From the NCBI RefSeq assembly GCF_003967515.1, contig NZ_BIFQ01000001.1, forward strand, positions 1,426,001 to 1,490,000: 64,000 bases of DNA. The letters run 5' to 3'. Origin of the DNA: Dictyobacter aurantiacus. GTDB taxonomy: Bacteria > Chloroflexota > Ktedonobacteria > Ktedonobacterales > Ktedonobacteraceae. The number at the start of each line of letters is the position of its first letter. Position 1 is the first letter of the stretch. Shown here in pieces: positions 35,508-44,202 of this stretch. The notes under the pieces were generated by a model. That model worked only from the letters and a program-made list of their open reading frames with translations. It was not told the DNA's origin and did not search any database. The position numbers and the translations under genes are program-made.

Positions 35508-36485
35508 ATGCCTTCAGTATTCCGCTCACTACGAGCAAAGACCCTTTTCGCGTTAGCCTGCGTACCTCTGTTACTGCTCACCGCCTGCGGCGGCTCCGGC
35601 GGTAGCAGCACAACAACAGGTGGCGGCGACACTAATAAGAACGCCAATATTTCCATCACCGTTGGTGGAAAGCTTGATACAGAGTCCAAACTGCTGACCA
35701 AGCTCTACACCCTGGTGCTCAGAGACGCGGGCTTCAAGGTGAACGAGAAGCCCGCCTTTGGTAACAATACCATCGTTTTCCAGGGCATCAAGAGCGGCGC
35801 CATCGACCTGTATCCTGAGTTCACGGCCACTGGCCTGGATGCCTTGAAAAAGACATCATCGCTGAACGATCAGCAGGATTACCAGACCGTGAAGGATGGC
35901 TTCAAGCAGCAGTTCCAGATCGACTGGCTGGACTATTCGCCGCTGAACGACACCTATGCCATCTGCACCAAATCGGGCAATTCCATGGGCCTGAAAAACA
36001 TCTCGGACCTGGCATCGAAAGCCAAGCAGATTACCTTTGACCTGCCCAGCGATAGCAGCTATGTGTTCGACTACCTGAAACCAAAGTATGGCCTGACCCT
36101 GGAAAGCTTCAAGGCTGTGCATAAAGTCGACTACACCATCGGTTTCAAAGAGGTTGGCGGCGGTCAGTCGGATGCCAACTTCTGCTACTCCAGCGACAAC
36201 GGCATCAACGCCAACAACCTGATCGCGCTGGATGACGACAAGCACGCATTCCCGGCCTACCATCCAGCCCCTATCGTTCGCGATAGCGTGCTGCAGAAGT
36301 CTCCGGACATCGCCACTGCTCTGAACGCGCTGGCGCCAAAGATCACCACCGACGTCAGCCTGCAGCTGCAGAAAGCTGTCGCCGACAACGTCAACTCTGG
36401 CATGTCACAGTCCAAAGCCATCACCGAGGCCGCGACCAAGTGGCTGAAGGATCAGGGCTTCTGTAAGAAGAACGGTTGCCAGTAA
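35508..36485 (+). CDS. opuCC: Osmoprotectant ABC transporter, substrate-binding lipoprotein
   Basis: A 325-residue OpuAC-family binding protein tethered outside the membrane. The signal peptide ends in LLTACGGSGG with Cys27 as the lipidation site. The mature protein shows typical family text (ITVGGKLDTESKLLTKLY and GAIDLYPEFTATGLDAL). The start at 35508 sits behind a strong AGGAGG; an upstream in-frame start at 35484 is rejected because the ribosome site would be inside it. Unusually for bacterial OpuC it is the last gene and is followed by a strong terminator. Confidence 0.92.
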   Translation: MPSVFRSLRAKTLFALACVPLLLLTACGGSGGSSTTTGGGDTNKNANISITVGGKLDTESKLLTKLYTLVLRDAGFKVNEKPAFGNNTIVFQGIKSGAIDLYPEFTATGLDALKKTSSLNDQQDYQTVKDGFKQQFQIDWLDYSPLNDTYAICTKSGNSMGLKNISDLASKAKQITFDLPSDSSYVFDYLKPKYGLTLESFKAVHKVDYTIGFKEVGGGQSDANFCYSSDNGINANNLIALDDDKHAFPAYHPAPIVRDSVLQKSPDIATALNALAPKITTDVSLQLQKAVADNVNSGMSQSKAITEAATKWLKDQGFCKKNGCQ

Positions 36486-36517
36486 GCCTGTCAACGCCAG
36501 TTTTCTGACCACCAACC

Positions 36518-36555
36518 AGGGACCGCCATCCAGCATATGCTGGGCGACGGTCCTT
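36518..36555 (+). terminator. Terminator-like hairpin of the OpuC operon
   Basis: GGACCG (36520-36525) pairs with CGGTCC (36548-36553), enclosing an inner perfect CCAGCAT/ATGCTGG (36530-36543). It is followed by TTCTCTC, a modest pyrimidine run. It ends the four-gene operon ahead of the TauE gene. Confidence 0.65.
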
Positions 36556-36636
36556 CTCTCATTCAGAGGAGAGATATGGTGGCATCCTTTATTCATTATT
36601 TCAAGAGTTTAGCAGCACAGCCGGAAAGGATTCTTA

Positions 36637-37389
36637 GTGATGACGACAGCAATCATTGTCCTGGTGGTCGCGGTGGTTTTCGCGGGGGCACTGATGCGAG
36701 CCACCTTTGGATTTGGGGAAGCGGTCATCAGCATGCCGTTGCTGGCATTACTGCCGGTCAGTCTCCATACATCGATCGCGCTGATCGGACTGGCCGGTCT
36801 CACGGTGGCCGGAATGACCATCTCTTCTGGCTGGCGCCACATCGACCGCTCCGCCTTACTCATGCTGAGCATCGCCACGATCCTGGGCATTCCAGTTGGG
36901 CTGGCGCTGGTGAAGTTCGCTCCGGCGGCTATTATCACCAAAGCGCTGGGAGTTTTTCTGATTGGCTATAGCATCTATTCATTGATACGCGATGCCATCA
37001 CCCAGACGGCTACGTCCCTGTTGCCGGAAAATAGATACTGGATTCTTCCATTTGGCTTCGCCGCCGGTGCCCTGGGTAGCGCCTATAATGTGACGGGCAT
37101 CCCGGTCGTTGTGTATGGCACACTGCGCCGCTGGAATCAATCCCGCTTCCATGGCACGCTGCAGGCGCACTTCCTGATTGCCGGCATCTTTGTGGTCATT
37201 GGCCAGGCCCTCGGCGGCCTCTGGACCGGCAACCTGTTTCTGCTCTACGGACTCTCGCTCCCCGCCATCATCATCGCTACCTTGCTGGGCATGTTTCTCC
37301 ACCGACGCATTCCAACCGAGAAGTTCAAACAATACGTATTCGTAATCATCCTGGTCCTGGGTGCTCTACTCTTGATCAATCCGAGCTAA
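36637..37389 (+). CDS. TauE/SafE-family membrane transporter
   Basis: A 250-residue permease with seven to eight hydrophobic helices in the two-fold TauE pattern (ATFGFGEAVISMPLLALLPV near the start; AGALGSAYNVTGIPVVVYGT in the second half). The family exports sulfite or organosulfonates or takes up small anions; nothing here fixes the substrate. Start is GTG at 36637 or ATG at 36640, both behind GGAAAGGA. It stands alone between two operons. Confidence 0.85.
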   Translation: MMTTAIIVLVVAVVFAGALMRATFGFGEAVISMPLLALLPVSLHTSIALIGLAGLTVAGMTISSGWRHIDRSALLMLSIATILGIPVGLALVKFAPAAIITKALGVFLIGYSIYSLIRDAITQTATSLLPENRYWILPFGFAAGALGSAYNVTGIPVVVYGTLRRWNQSRFHGTLQAHFLIAGIFVVIGQALGGLWTGNLFLLYGLSLPAIIIATLLGMFLHRRIPTEKFKQYVFVIILVLGALLLINPS

Positions 37390-37561
37390 TCGCAATATGC
37401 GTAAGTCAGGGCATCGAGCAGGCCAGCGGTACAGGTTATCCATATGCAAGAACCTGCATATCAGCATCCAGCGGTTGTATACTGATTACGAATAACGAAA
37501 CAAACAACAACTGATCAGTTTATCAAAAATAGTCGAATCATGTGACATTTAAGGAGTAGCT

Positions 37562-38470
37562 ATGCGTTTAGGAGTACAGGTGCCCAGCTTTACCTGGTCG
37601 CAGGATCAGGGATTGATTGGGGATACATTTGCTACCATCGCCGCGCGCGCCGAACGCGCCGGCCTCTATAGTCTGTGGGTAATGGACCATTTCTTTCAGA
37701 TCAGCATGGTCGGCCCAGCTGAGAATGAGATGCTGGAAGGCTGGAGCGCACTGGCCTTCGCCGCCGGACACACCAACCGCATCAAACTGGGTACGATGGT
37801 GACCGGCGTTACCTATCGCCATCCAGGCTTGCTGGTCAAGACCGCCACGACGTTGGATGTGCTCTCGCACGGTCGCGCCTACTTCGGCATCGGCGCCGCC
37901 TGGAATGAAGAGGAGCACAAGGGTCTGGGCGTCCCCTTCCCTCCCCTGGCCGAGCGCTTCGAGCGGCTGGAAGAGACCCTACGGCTCGCGCACCAGATGT
38001 GGTCCGGAGATGAGAAGCCATTCAATGGCACCCATTATCACCTGGAGCGGCCCCTCAACTCACCACTATCAGTACAGAAGCCGCATCCACCAATCCTGGT
38101 TGGCGGCAGCGGCGAAAAGAAGACACTGCGCCTGGTGGCTCAATATGGTGACGCCTGCAACCTGTTCGCCCGCATGGGCAAGGATGAATTACGGCGCAAG
38201 CTCGGTATCCTGCAGGACCACTGCCAGACCCTTGGTCGTCCCTATACCGACATTGAGAAGACCACCCTGGATACGCTGCACATTACAAAAGATGGACGCA
38301 ATAATACGCTCTCACCCAACGCCGCCATCGATCTCTTCGGCAACCTGGCTGAGATGGGAATCGACCAGGCGATCTTCAACATGCCCAACGTATCCGACCC
38401 GGAACCCTTCGATCTGCTGGCCACACGCATCGTGCCCGAGGTAGAGAAGATCAAAGTAGCCGGCCGCTAA
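37562..38470 (+). CDS. LLM-class F420-dependent oxidoreductase
   Basis: A 302-residue luciferase-like TIM-barrel flavin or F420 oxidoreductase. Recognisable text: the N-terminal MRLGVQVPSFTW strand, LWVMDHFF, RIKLGTMVTGVTYRHPGLLVK, LDVLSHGRAYFGIGAAWNEEE and the PPILVGGSGEKKTLRL C-terminal strand. In actinobacteria and Chloroflexota this group mostly uses F420. An AAGGAG site precedes the ATG. The next gene, in the same direction, is a PPOX-fold protein, so the pair may use the same cofactor. Confidence 0.88.
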   Translation: MRLGVQVPSFTWSQDQGLIGDTFATIAARAERAGLYSLWVMDHFFQISMVGPAENEMLEGWSALAFAAGHTNRIKLGTMVTGVTYRHPGLLVKTATTLDVLSHGRAYFGIGAAWNEEEHKGLGVPFPPLAERFERLEETLRLAHQMWSGDEKPFNGTHYHLERPLNSPLSVQKPHPPILVGGSGEKKTLRLVAQYGDACNLFARMGKDELRRKLGILQDHCQTLGRPYTDIEKTTLDTLHITKDGRNNTLSPNAAIDLFGNLAEMGIDQAIFNMPNVSDPEPFDLLATRIVPEVEKIKVAGR

Positions 38471-38505
38471 CCAACCGGTAGCAAGAAAGAAAGGACCATC
38501 GATCC

Positions 38506-38952
38506 ATGGCGCCACGGACGCAATTGAGCCTGGTTGAGAAGGATTTTGTGCTGCGCCTGCGCGTGGCGCGCCTGGCCACCTCCAATGAGCAGGGGAGCCC
38601 GACGCTGGTGCCGGTCTGCTATGCCTTCGATGGTACCCATTTCTTTACGCCACTGGACGAGAAGCCGAAACGTGTACCCGGCACGCAGCTGCGCCGGGTA
38701 CACAACATCGAGGCGCGCCACGAGGCCAGCCTGCTCATCGACCAGTACAGCGACGATTGGAGCCAGCTCGGCTACGTACAGGTTTACGGCCATGCCGAAC
38801 TAATCTATCCTGACCATCCGCTTCACACCCCGGCTATGAAACTCCTGCGCGAACGCTACAGCCAGTATCGCGATATGGCCCTTGAACAGGCCCCATTCAT
38901 TATGCTCACGCCTCGGCGCATCCGCTCCTGGGGACCCGCGCTCCAGCCATAG
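38506..38952 (+). CDS. PPOX-fold (pyridoxamine-phosphate-oxidase-like) F420-type protein
   Basis: A 148-residue split-barrel protein of the Rv0121-like (TIGR03668) type: RLRVARLATSNEQGSPTLVP at the start, a central KPKRVPGTQLRRVHNIE segment and a C-terminal FIMLTPRRIRSWG. Relatives bind FMN, F420 or haem. A GAAAGGA site precedes the ATG, and the gene begins 35 nt after the LLM-class oxidoreductase. Exact reaction unknown. Confidence 0.82.
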   Translation: MAPRTQLSLVEKDFVLRLRVARLATSNEQGSPTLVPVCYAFDGTHFFTPLDEKPKRVPGTQLRRVHNIEARHEASLLIDQYSDDWSQLGYVQVYGHAELIYPDHPLHTPAMKLLRERYSQYRDMALEQAPFIMLTPRRIRSWGPALQP

Positions 38953-39112
38953 AGTAGCGCCAGTCCATATCGCTTTTCTGTGAAATTCCCCATATCCTCA
39001 CAACTACCTCACAACAGAACGCTTTTTGCCTATTGACAGTTTAAATATATTGATGCATGATATGGAAGCTTACCGGCCAGAAGATGCTGCATTTGGAGGA
39101 GGAGGAAATGTT

Positions 39113-39910
39113 ATGTCCGCTATCTATAAATACCCTCGTACACCCCATATTGAAGGTTCTGGCATCCAGACAGGCGATGAGGATCTATCCATCCTGCCCT
39201 TTCGTGAGCTACGCGGCAAGCGGCTGGTGGTTGAAGAGAAGGTCGATGGGGCCAATAGCGCCATTAGCTGTGACGAAACGGGTCAGGTGCTCCTGCAGAG
39301 TCGCGGGCACTATTTAACCGGCGGTCCGCGCGAAGCTCAGTTCCAGCTGTTCAAAACCTGGGCCTATAGCTATAGCTCAGAGTTTCAGCGTGTGCTGACC
39401 GACCGCTATATCCTTTACGGCGAATGGCTCTACGCCAAACATACCGTCTTCTATACTGACCTGCCACACTACTTTCTGGAGTTTGATATCTATGACAAAC
39501 ACACGGCGACATTTTTAAGCACCGAACGACGCCAGAGCTTCCTGCGGCAGTTACCATTTGTGGTCTCGACCAGGGTGCTCTATCAGGGCCGGCTCCAAAG
39601 GATTCAGCAGCTCCAGGCAATGCTGACACGCTCTCCCTATATCGCTGATGATCATCTGGACCGCCTGCGCGCCCTCTGCGAGGAAAAGCAACTGCGCAGC
39701 GAGCAGGCCATCAAAGAAACCGATCCCAGCAACCTGATGGAAGGTCTCTACATCAAAGTCGAAGAGGATGGCTGTGTGCGGGAACGCTGGAAGTACGTGC
39801 GTAACAGCTTCAGACAGGCTATCCAGAGCTCAGACACCCATTGGATGAATCGCCCAATCATCCCCAATCTCTTACAGCCAGGGACCTCTCTATTTTCAGA
39901 GAGTGCCTGA
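39113..39910 (+). CDS. ATP-dependent RNA ligase family protein
   Basis: A 265-residue nucleotidyltransferase expected to seal RNA ends through an enzyme-AMP intermediate. The ligase motifs can be read: motif I EKVDGANS with the adenylylated Lys43, an Arg-rich segment LQSRGHY, motif IIIa FDIYDKHT, motif IV EGLYIKVEE and motif V ERWKYVR. The start at 39113 follows a strong GGAGGAGGAGGAA tract; an earlier start at 39026 would put that tract inside the gene. Downstream lies an HD-Pnk gene, so the two form an RNA end-healing and sealing pair, interrupted by a repeat element. The natural RNA target is unknown. Confidence 0.85.
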   Translation: MSAIYKYPRTPHIEGSGIQTGDEDLSILPFRELRGKRLVVEEKVDGANSAISCDETGQVLLQSRGHYLTGGPREAQFQLFKTWAYSYSSEFQRVLTDRYILYGEWLYAKHTVFYTDLPHYFLEFDIYDKHTATFLSTERRQSFLRQLPFVVSTRVLYQGRLQRIQQLQAMLTRSPYIADDHLDRLRALCEEKQLRSEQAIKETDPSNLMEGLYIKVEEDGCVRERWKYVRNSFRQAIQSSDTHWMNRPIIPNLLQPGTSLFSESA

Positions 39911-39927
39911 CCCTCGTCATATAGAGA

Positions 39928-40033
39928 GGGGCTCGTGAGCGCCCCCACACGCGCGTCCGCTGCGCGGCCGCGCCTTTTTGGTGTGGTGGTGCAGCAGGGG
40001 CGCATTTGCGCTCCTGCTGCACCACCACACCAA
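39928..40033. repeat. Composite repeat: conserved head plus 27-bp palindrome stem
   Basis: The head (39928-39973) holds GGGG/CCCC-type and GCGTCCGCTGCGCGGCCGC segments, closely matching the heads at 3173 and 57534. The stem has arms 39978-40004 and 40007-40033 with one G:T pair. It sits between the RNA ligase and HD-Pnk genes, 17 nt after the ligase stop, and shares the GGTGCAGCAGGGGCGC core with the element at 3173. Confidence 0.75.
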
Positions 40034-40051
40034 GGAAGAATGAGGTGTTGA

Positions 40052-41233
40052 ATGATATATACGCCTTATATGCAGCCGCCCGTTCAATCAGGTGAAAGTC
40101 TCTTTCCGTATTGTCCACGGCCAGACAACCAGTGGCATCTGAATTGGAAGGCCCTACAACAACAATTTTCGTGGCTACAGGCAATGGATGGCGTACCACA
40201 ATATCCAGCCTACCATGCCGAGGGTGATGTGCTGATCCATACGCATATGGTCGCGGACGCGCTGGTCCAGCATGAACAGTGGCGTTCATTGCCAGTGGAT
40301 GAACGCCAGCAGTTGTTTGCGGCCGCTCTCTTGCACGACGTAGGCAAACCTGCCTGCACAAAAATCGAGTCGGACGGTATGATCAGTTCGCGCGGTCATG
40401 CGCGCCGTGGCGAGTTTCTCAGTCGGCGCATCCTCTGGACCGGCAAGGAACTGACAAATCCTGTACCCTTTGCGCAGCGCGAGTATATCGCGCGCCTGGT
40501 ACGCCTGCATGGCCTGCCGCTACAGTTCTTGAACCGGAGCAATCCAGAGAAGGCAGTGATTGAGGCCAGCCAGAATGTGCGTCTGGACCACCTGGCATTA
40601 TTGGCCGAGGCCGATGTACGTGGTCGCATCTGCGCCGATCAAGCTGAACTACTGGAGCGCGTCGAGCTCTTCCGCCTGCTGTGCCAGGAGCAGCAGTGCT
40701 ATACAGCACCACGGGCCTTTGCGTCTGATTACAGCCGCTTCGTTTATCTGCATAGTACGCAGGGCTATCCCGACTACAAAGCGTACGACGATACCGACTT
40801 TGAAGTTGTATTGCTATCAGGCTTACCGGGAGTCGGCAAAGATTACTGGCTGCGGCACCACTACGCCTCCTGGCCTACTATCTCACTGGATGCCATTCGC
40901 AAAGAGCTGAAAGTTACAGCCCTGGACGATCAGGGCCACGTCGTACAACTGGCGCGTGAACGGGCGCGCGAATACATGCGCCAGAAGCAGTCCTTCGTCT
41001 GGAACGCTACCAATACCACCCGCTTATTACGACAGCAACTAATCGATTTTTTCATTTCTTATAAAGCTCGCACCCATATCGTATATTTAAATGCCCCTTA
41101 CGACGTCATACTAAAGAGGAATGGTGAAAGGAGCACCAGCATCCCTGTAGCCGTTATTGATAAGCTTTTAGACAAACTGGAGGTGCCTGACGTCACAGAG
41201 GCCCACCAGGTTGAGTGGATCAACAACCACTGA
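40052..41233 (+). CDS. HD-Pnk: HD phosphoesterase fused to polynucleotide 5'-kinase
   Basis: A 393-residue two-domain enzyme. The N-terminal HD domain (about 55-200) has H63, H65, H95 and D96 (LLHDVGKP) as metal ligands and, in related HD-Pnk enzymes such as that of Runella, removes 2',3'-cyclic phosphates or phosphates from 3' ends. The C-terminal P-loop kinase (about 250-393) has GLPGVGKD (G257-K263) and phosphorylates 5'-OH ends. Together with the RNA ligase upstream it would make ligatable ends and seal them. GAGGTG precedes the ATG. The combined repair role is inferred from context. Confidence 0.85.
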   Translation: MIYTPYMQPPVQSGESLFPYCPRPDNQWHLNWKALQQQFSWLQAMDGVPQYPAYHAEGDVLIHTHMVADALVQHEQWRSLPVDERQQLFAAALLHDVGKPACTKIESDGMISSRGHARRGEFLSRRILWTGKELTNPVPFAQREYIARLVRLHGLPLQFLNRSNPEKAVIEASQNVRLDHLALLAEADVRGRICADQAELLERVELFRLLCQEQQCYTAPRAFASDYSRFVYLHSTQGYPDYKAYDDTDFEVVLLSGLPGVGKDYWLRHHYASWPTISLDAIRKELKVTALDDQGHVVQLARERAREYMRQKQSFVWNATNTTRLLRQQLIDFFISYKARTHIVYLNAPYDVILKRNGERSTSIPVAVIDKLLDKLEVPDVTEAHQVEWINNH

Positions 41234-41444
41234 CTAGAGAGGAGCGCATCCGCCAGCTATCCTGAACAGACAGTAAAATCAGGACAAATATCCCAACATG
41301 TATCCCTATCGCAGTGAGAGTTGAGGAAAGGTTATTTCCCGCAACAATCCCGGGTCAAACAGGCATCGATATGGTCGCTGTTATTTATAGCTATTTTGCA
41401 GCGAACCTGCTCACCTGGCGATCCGTATCTTCGAGGAGTTCAAC

Positions 41445-43151
41445 ATGTTCGCGAACATCCGACACCGCTATCGGTTCATAACACTCATCCTTTCTGGCGT
41501 CACAATATTGACGCTCATAATGAGCGCCTGTACGCCGGCTGGCACAGCGAATAAACCATCTCAGACCAACAATACAGCCGTTACCAATGGGGGAACCTGG
41601 ATCGACGATCTGGTCAATGAACCAGACTCGTTTATCCCCAACGCAACGGTACAGACCTTCGCCCAGATGGTGATGCAGGCCCTGTATACACCGCTCTTCA
41701 TCGGCGATGCCCAGGGGCAGATTCATCCAGGGCTGGCCACGCGCATACCGACAGTCGCCAATGGTGATATCAGTCAGGACCAGAAAACCTGGACCTTCCA
41801 TCTACGTCCCAACCTGGTCTGGTCCGATGGACAACCACTGAACGCCGATGATGTGTTATTTACCTGGCAGCTCTGGAAAAATCCCAAATTTGCCGCATCA
41901 AATACCAATGTCATCAATCATATTCAATCGGCCGAGGTCTCATCCGATAAGCTGTCGATCACTTTCCATCTTAAAGATGCCTTTGCTCCATTCTTGACCG
42001 CCTGGACCGATGGTGGCTATGCACCCATCCCCAAACATCATTTTGAAAGCATTCCACCGGACCAGATCAAGAAGTCGGCCGATAACCGCTTCCCTAGCGT
42101 GGTGAGTGGACCATTTATGATGTCAGAAAGCAAGCCCGGCGACCACTACACCGTTGTACGCAATCCCAAATATTATCGCGCCTCCGAGCATCTACCGCAC
42201 CTGAACAAGGTTATCTTCCGAGCCGTTGGCAACCAGTCTACGGTCCTGGAGGACCTGAAGTCGGGGGCAATCGATTCGGCCTGGTTCCTGGATGCCTCAA
42301 AGATCCCTGCCTATAAGAAGCTCAGCAACTACCAGTTGATCCAGACGACTTCGGCCGGCTACGAGGCGATCCATTTTAATGAGAACAATCCGGCGCTGAA
42401 GGATGTCAATGTGCGGCAGGCGGTGGCGATGGCCATAGACCAGAAGCAGTTGATCCAGGTAGCGCGCCTGGGGGCGGCCCAGCCCATCTGCACCGATCAC
42501 AGTGCGGCCTACAAACCCGGCTATCAGGAAGACGCGAAATGTCCCGCGCTTAATGTCGACGGCGCCAACCAGCTGCTGGATAAAGCGGGCTGGAAGATGG
42601 GAGCGGATAAGGTGCGGCAGAAAAATGGTCTGCGCCTGGAGTTCCAGTATTCTACCACCGCTAATAACGCCTGGCGTGAAGAGGATGAGACGATCATCCA
42701 GTCCGATCTGCAGAAGATCGGCATCAAGATAGATATTCATAACTATCCAGCCTCAACCTTCTTCAGCACCTTCTTACAGAGTGGCAAAGCGGGCAGCTAT
42801 GACATGGCGGAGTGGACCAGTAGCTATAACTATGATGCCAATGATGCGGCTAACTATGCCTGCGATCAGATCGGCAAATCGAACTTCAACTGGTACTGCA
42901 ATCCAGCACTGGATGCCCTGTTCAGCAAAGAGCAGCAGACAACCGATGCCAATGCACGCCAGCAGGTCTTTAACCAGATTCATGATATCCTGTTGAAGGA
43001 TTATCCAACCGTAACCCTGTTTAGTGCCAATGACCTTTCCGTCGCGATCAATGGTACCCACAACTACAAGCCGGGTCCGTTCGTAGCCTCGGAGACGGTT
43101 GGTATCATGGATTGGTGGTGCGATAACGGGAATTGTCCCGCCAAAGGCTAG
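41445..43151 (+). CDS. oppA: Oligopeptide ABC transporter, substrate-binding lipoprotein
   Basis: A 568-residue SBP_bac_5 protein that binds peptides outside the cell. The signal peptide ends in LIMSACTPAG with Cys29 as lipidation site. Family text is clear: TWTFHLRPNLVWSDGQPLNA, EAIHFNENNPALKDVNVRQA and QVFNQIHDILLKDYPTV. The gene is followed, across a perfect palindrome, by two permease genes; no ATPase gene is adjacent, so ATPases must be encoded elsewhere. oppA is used as a family name; other substrates are possible. Confidence 0.9.
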   Translation: MFANIRHRYRFITLILSGVTILTLIMSACTPAGTANKPSQTNNTAVTNGGTWIDDLVNEPDSFIPNATVQTFAQMVMQALYTPLFIGDAQGQIHPGLATRIPTVANGDISQDQKTWTFHLRPNLVWSDGQPLNADDVLFTWQLWKNPKFAASNTNVINHIQSAEVSSDKLSITFHLKDAFAPFLTAWTDGGYAPIPKHHFESIPPDQIKKSADNRFPSVVSGPFMMSESKPGDHYTVVRNPKYYRASEHLPHLNKVIFRAVGNQSTVLEDLKSGAIDSAWFLDASKIPAYKKLSNYQLIQTTSAGYEAIHFNENNPALKDVNVRQAVAMAIDQKQLIQVARLGAAQPICTDHSAAYKPGYQEDAKCPALNVDGANQLLDKAGWKMGADKVRQKNGLRLEFQYSTTANNAWREEDETIIQSDLQKIGIKIDIHNYPASTFFSTFLQSGKAGSYDMAEWTSSYNYDANDAANYACDQIGKSNFNWYCNPALDALFSKEQQTTDANARQQVFNQIHDILLKDYPTVTLFSANDLSVAINGTHNYKPGPFVASETVGIMDWWCDNGNCPAKG

Positions 43152-43156
43152 TAGAG

Positions 43157-43196
43157 TTGTGAAGGTTGTGGCGTCATGACGCCACAACCTTCACAA
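43157..43196 (+). terminator. 40-nt perfect palindrome inside the opp operon
   Basis: An exact 20-bp-arm palindrome begins 5 nt after the binding-protein stop and ends 25 nt before the first permease. Inside an operon such a hairpin usually ends part of the transcripts or protects the upstream message, giving more binding protein than permease. No U-run follows. Confidence 0.65.
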
Positions 43197-43221
43197 TACC
43201 AATAAAAGAAGGAAGCTGTCT

Positions 43222-44184
43222 ATGGGACAATACTTGATACGGCGGCTGCTACAGGCTATTCCGTTGTTGATTTTGACCTCAATCTTGATGTTCCTGCTGA
43301 TCCACGCCATACCGGGTGGGCCGGATGCTGTGTATGATAATCCAAATCTGGACCCGGCGGGTCGGCAGGCGTTGCGCGCCAGCTTTGGCCTCAACGATCC
43401 GCTGCCGGTACAGTATCTGAAGTGGATCGGCAACGCGCTGCACGGCAACTTTGGCAACTCGCTCTACACCAGCCAGCCAGTCAACGAGGTACTGGCCCAG
43501 CGCTTTCCGGCCACACTGGAGCTGTTCGTCACCGCCTTTGTGCTTTCACTCATCCTGACAGTTCTGCTGGGCACCCTCTCGGCTGCCCATCAAGGCAGAT
43601 CGACGGATTATACTATCACGACCCTGGCTTATTTTGGGATCTCAATGCCCATCTTCTTACTTGGACTGATCATGCAGGATGTATTTGCCTCAACCTTGAA
43701 CTGGCTGCCGCCATCGGGAACGGCGACCCTGGGCTATACGTTTAGTCCGTTCAACGCCTTTCTGGATCACCTGATGCACCTGGTAATGCCGATGATCGTG
43801 CTGGCCGTTACCTTTACAGCGCGCTGGAGCCGCTACCTGCGCACCAGTATGATCGATGTGTCCCGGCAAGATTATATGCGGACGGGGCGCGCGAAAGGAG
43901 TGGCTCCGGGCAGGCTGCTGCTGCAGCACGCGCTACGCAACGCTGTCATTCCCCTGATCACGATCGTGGCTATCGATTTCGGCTCGGTCGCGGGCGGGGC
44001 CGCCATTACCGAAGGCGTTTTCGCCTGGCCGGGCATGGGACAGCTCTTCATCGATTCGCTGAATCGGCGCGATTATCCGGTCCTGTTGACAGCCTTGCTG
44101 TTAAGCGCGATCTTCGTCATTATCTTTAACTTGATCGCCGATATTCTCTACGGCGTGATGGACCCACGCATCCGCTATGCATAA
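43222..44184 (+). CDS. oppB: Oligopeptide ABC transporter permease 1
   Basis: A 320-residue BPD_transp_1 permease with about six helices. The N-terminal text MGQYLIRRLLQAIPLLILTS is typical of the OppB/DppB group, and the EAA loop (MRTGRAKGVAPGRLLLQHAL) is intact. An AGAAGGAAG site precedes the ATG. It forms the channel with the next permease. Confidence 0.92.
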   Translation: MGQYLIRRLLQAIPLLILTSILMFLLIHAIPGGPDAVYDNPNLDPAGRQALRASFGLNDPLPVQYLKWIGNALHGNFGNSLYTSQPVNEVLAQRFPATLELFVTAFVLSLILTVLLGTLSAAHQGRSTDYTITTLAYFGISMPIFLLGLIMQDVFASTLNWLPPSGTATLGYTFSPFNAFLDHLMHLVMPMIVLAVTFTARWSRYLRTSMIDVSRQDYMRTGRAKGVAPGRLLLQHALRNAVIPLITIVAIDFGSVAGGAAITEGVFAWPGMGQLFIDSLNRRDYPVLLTALLLSAIFVIIFNLIADILYGVMDPRIRYA

Positions 44185-44202
44185 TTGAAAGGCAGGTCCA
44201 CC

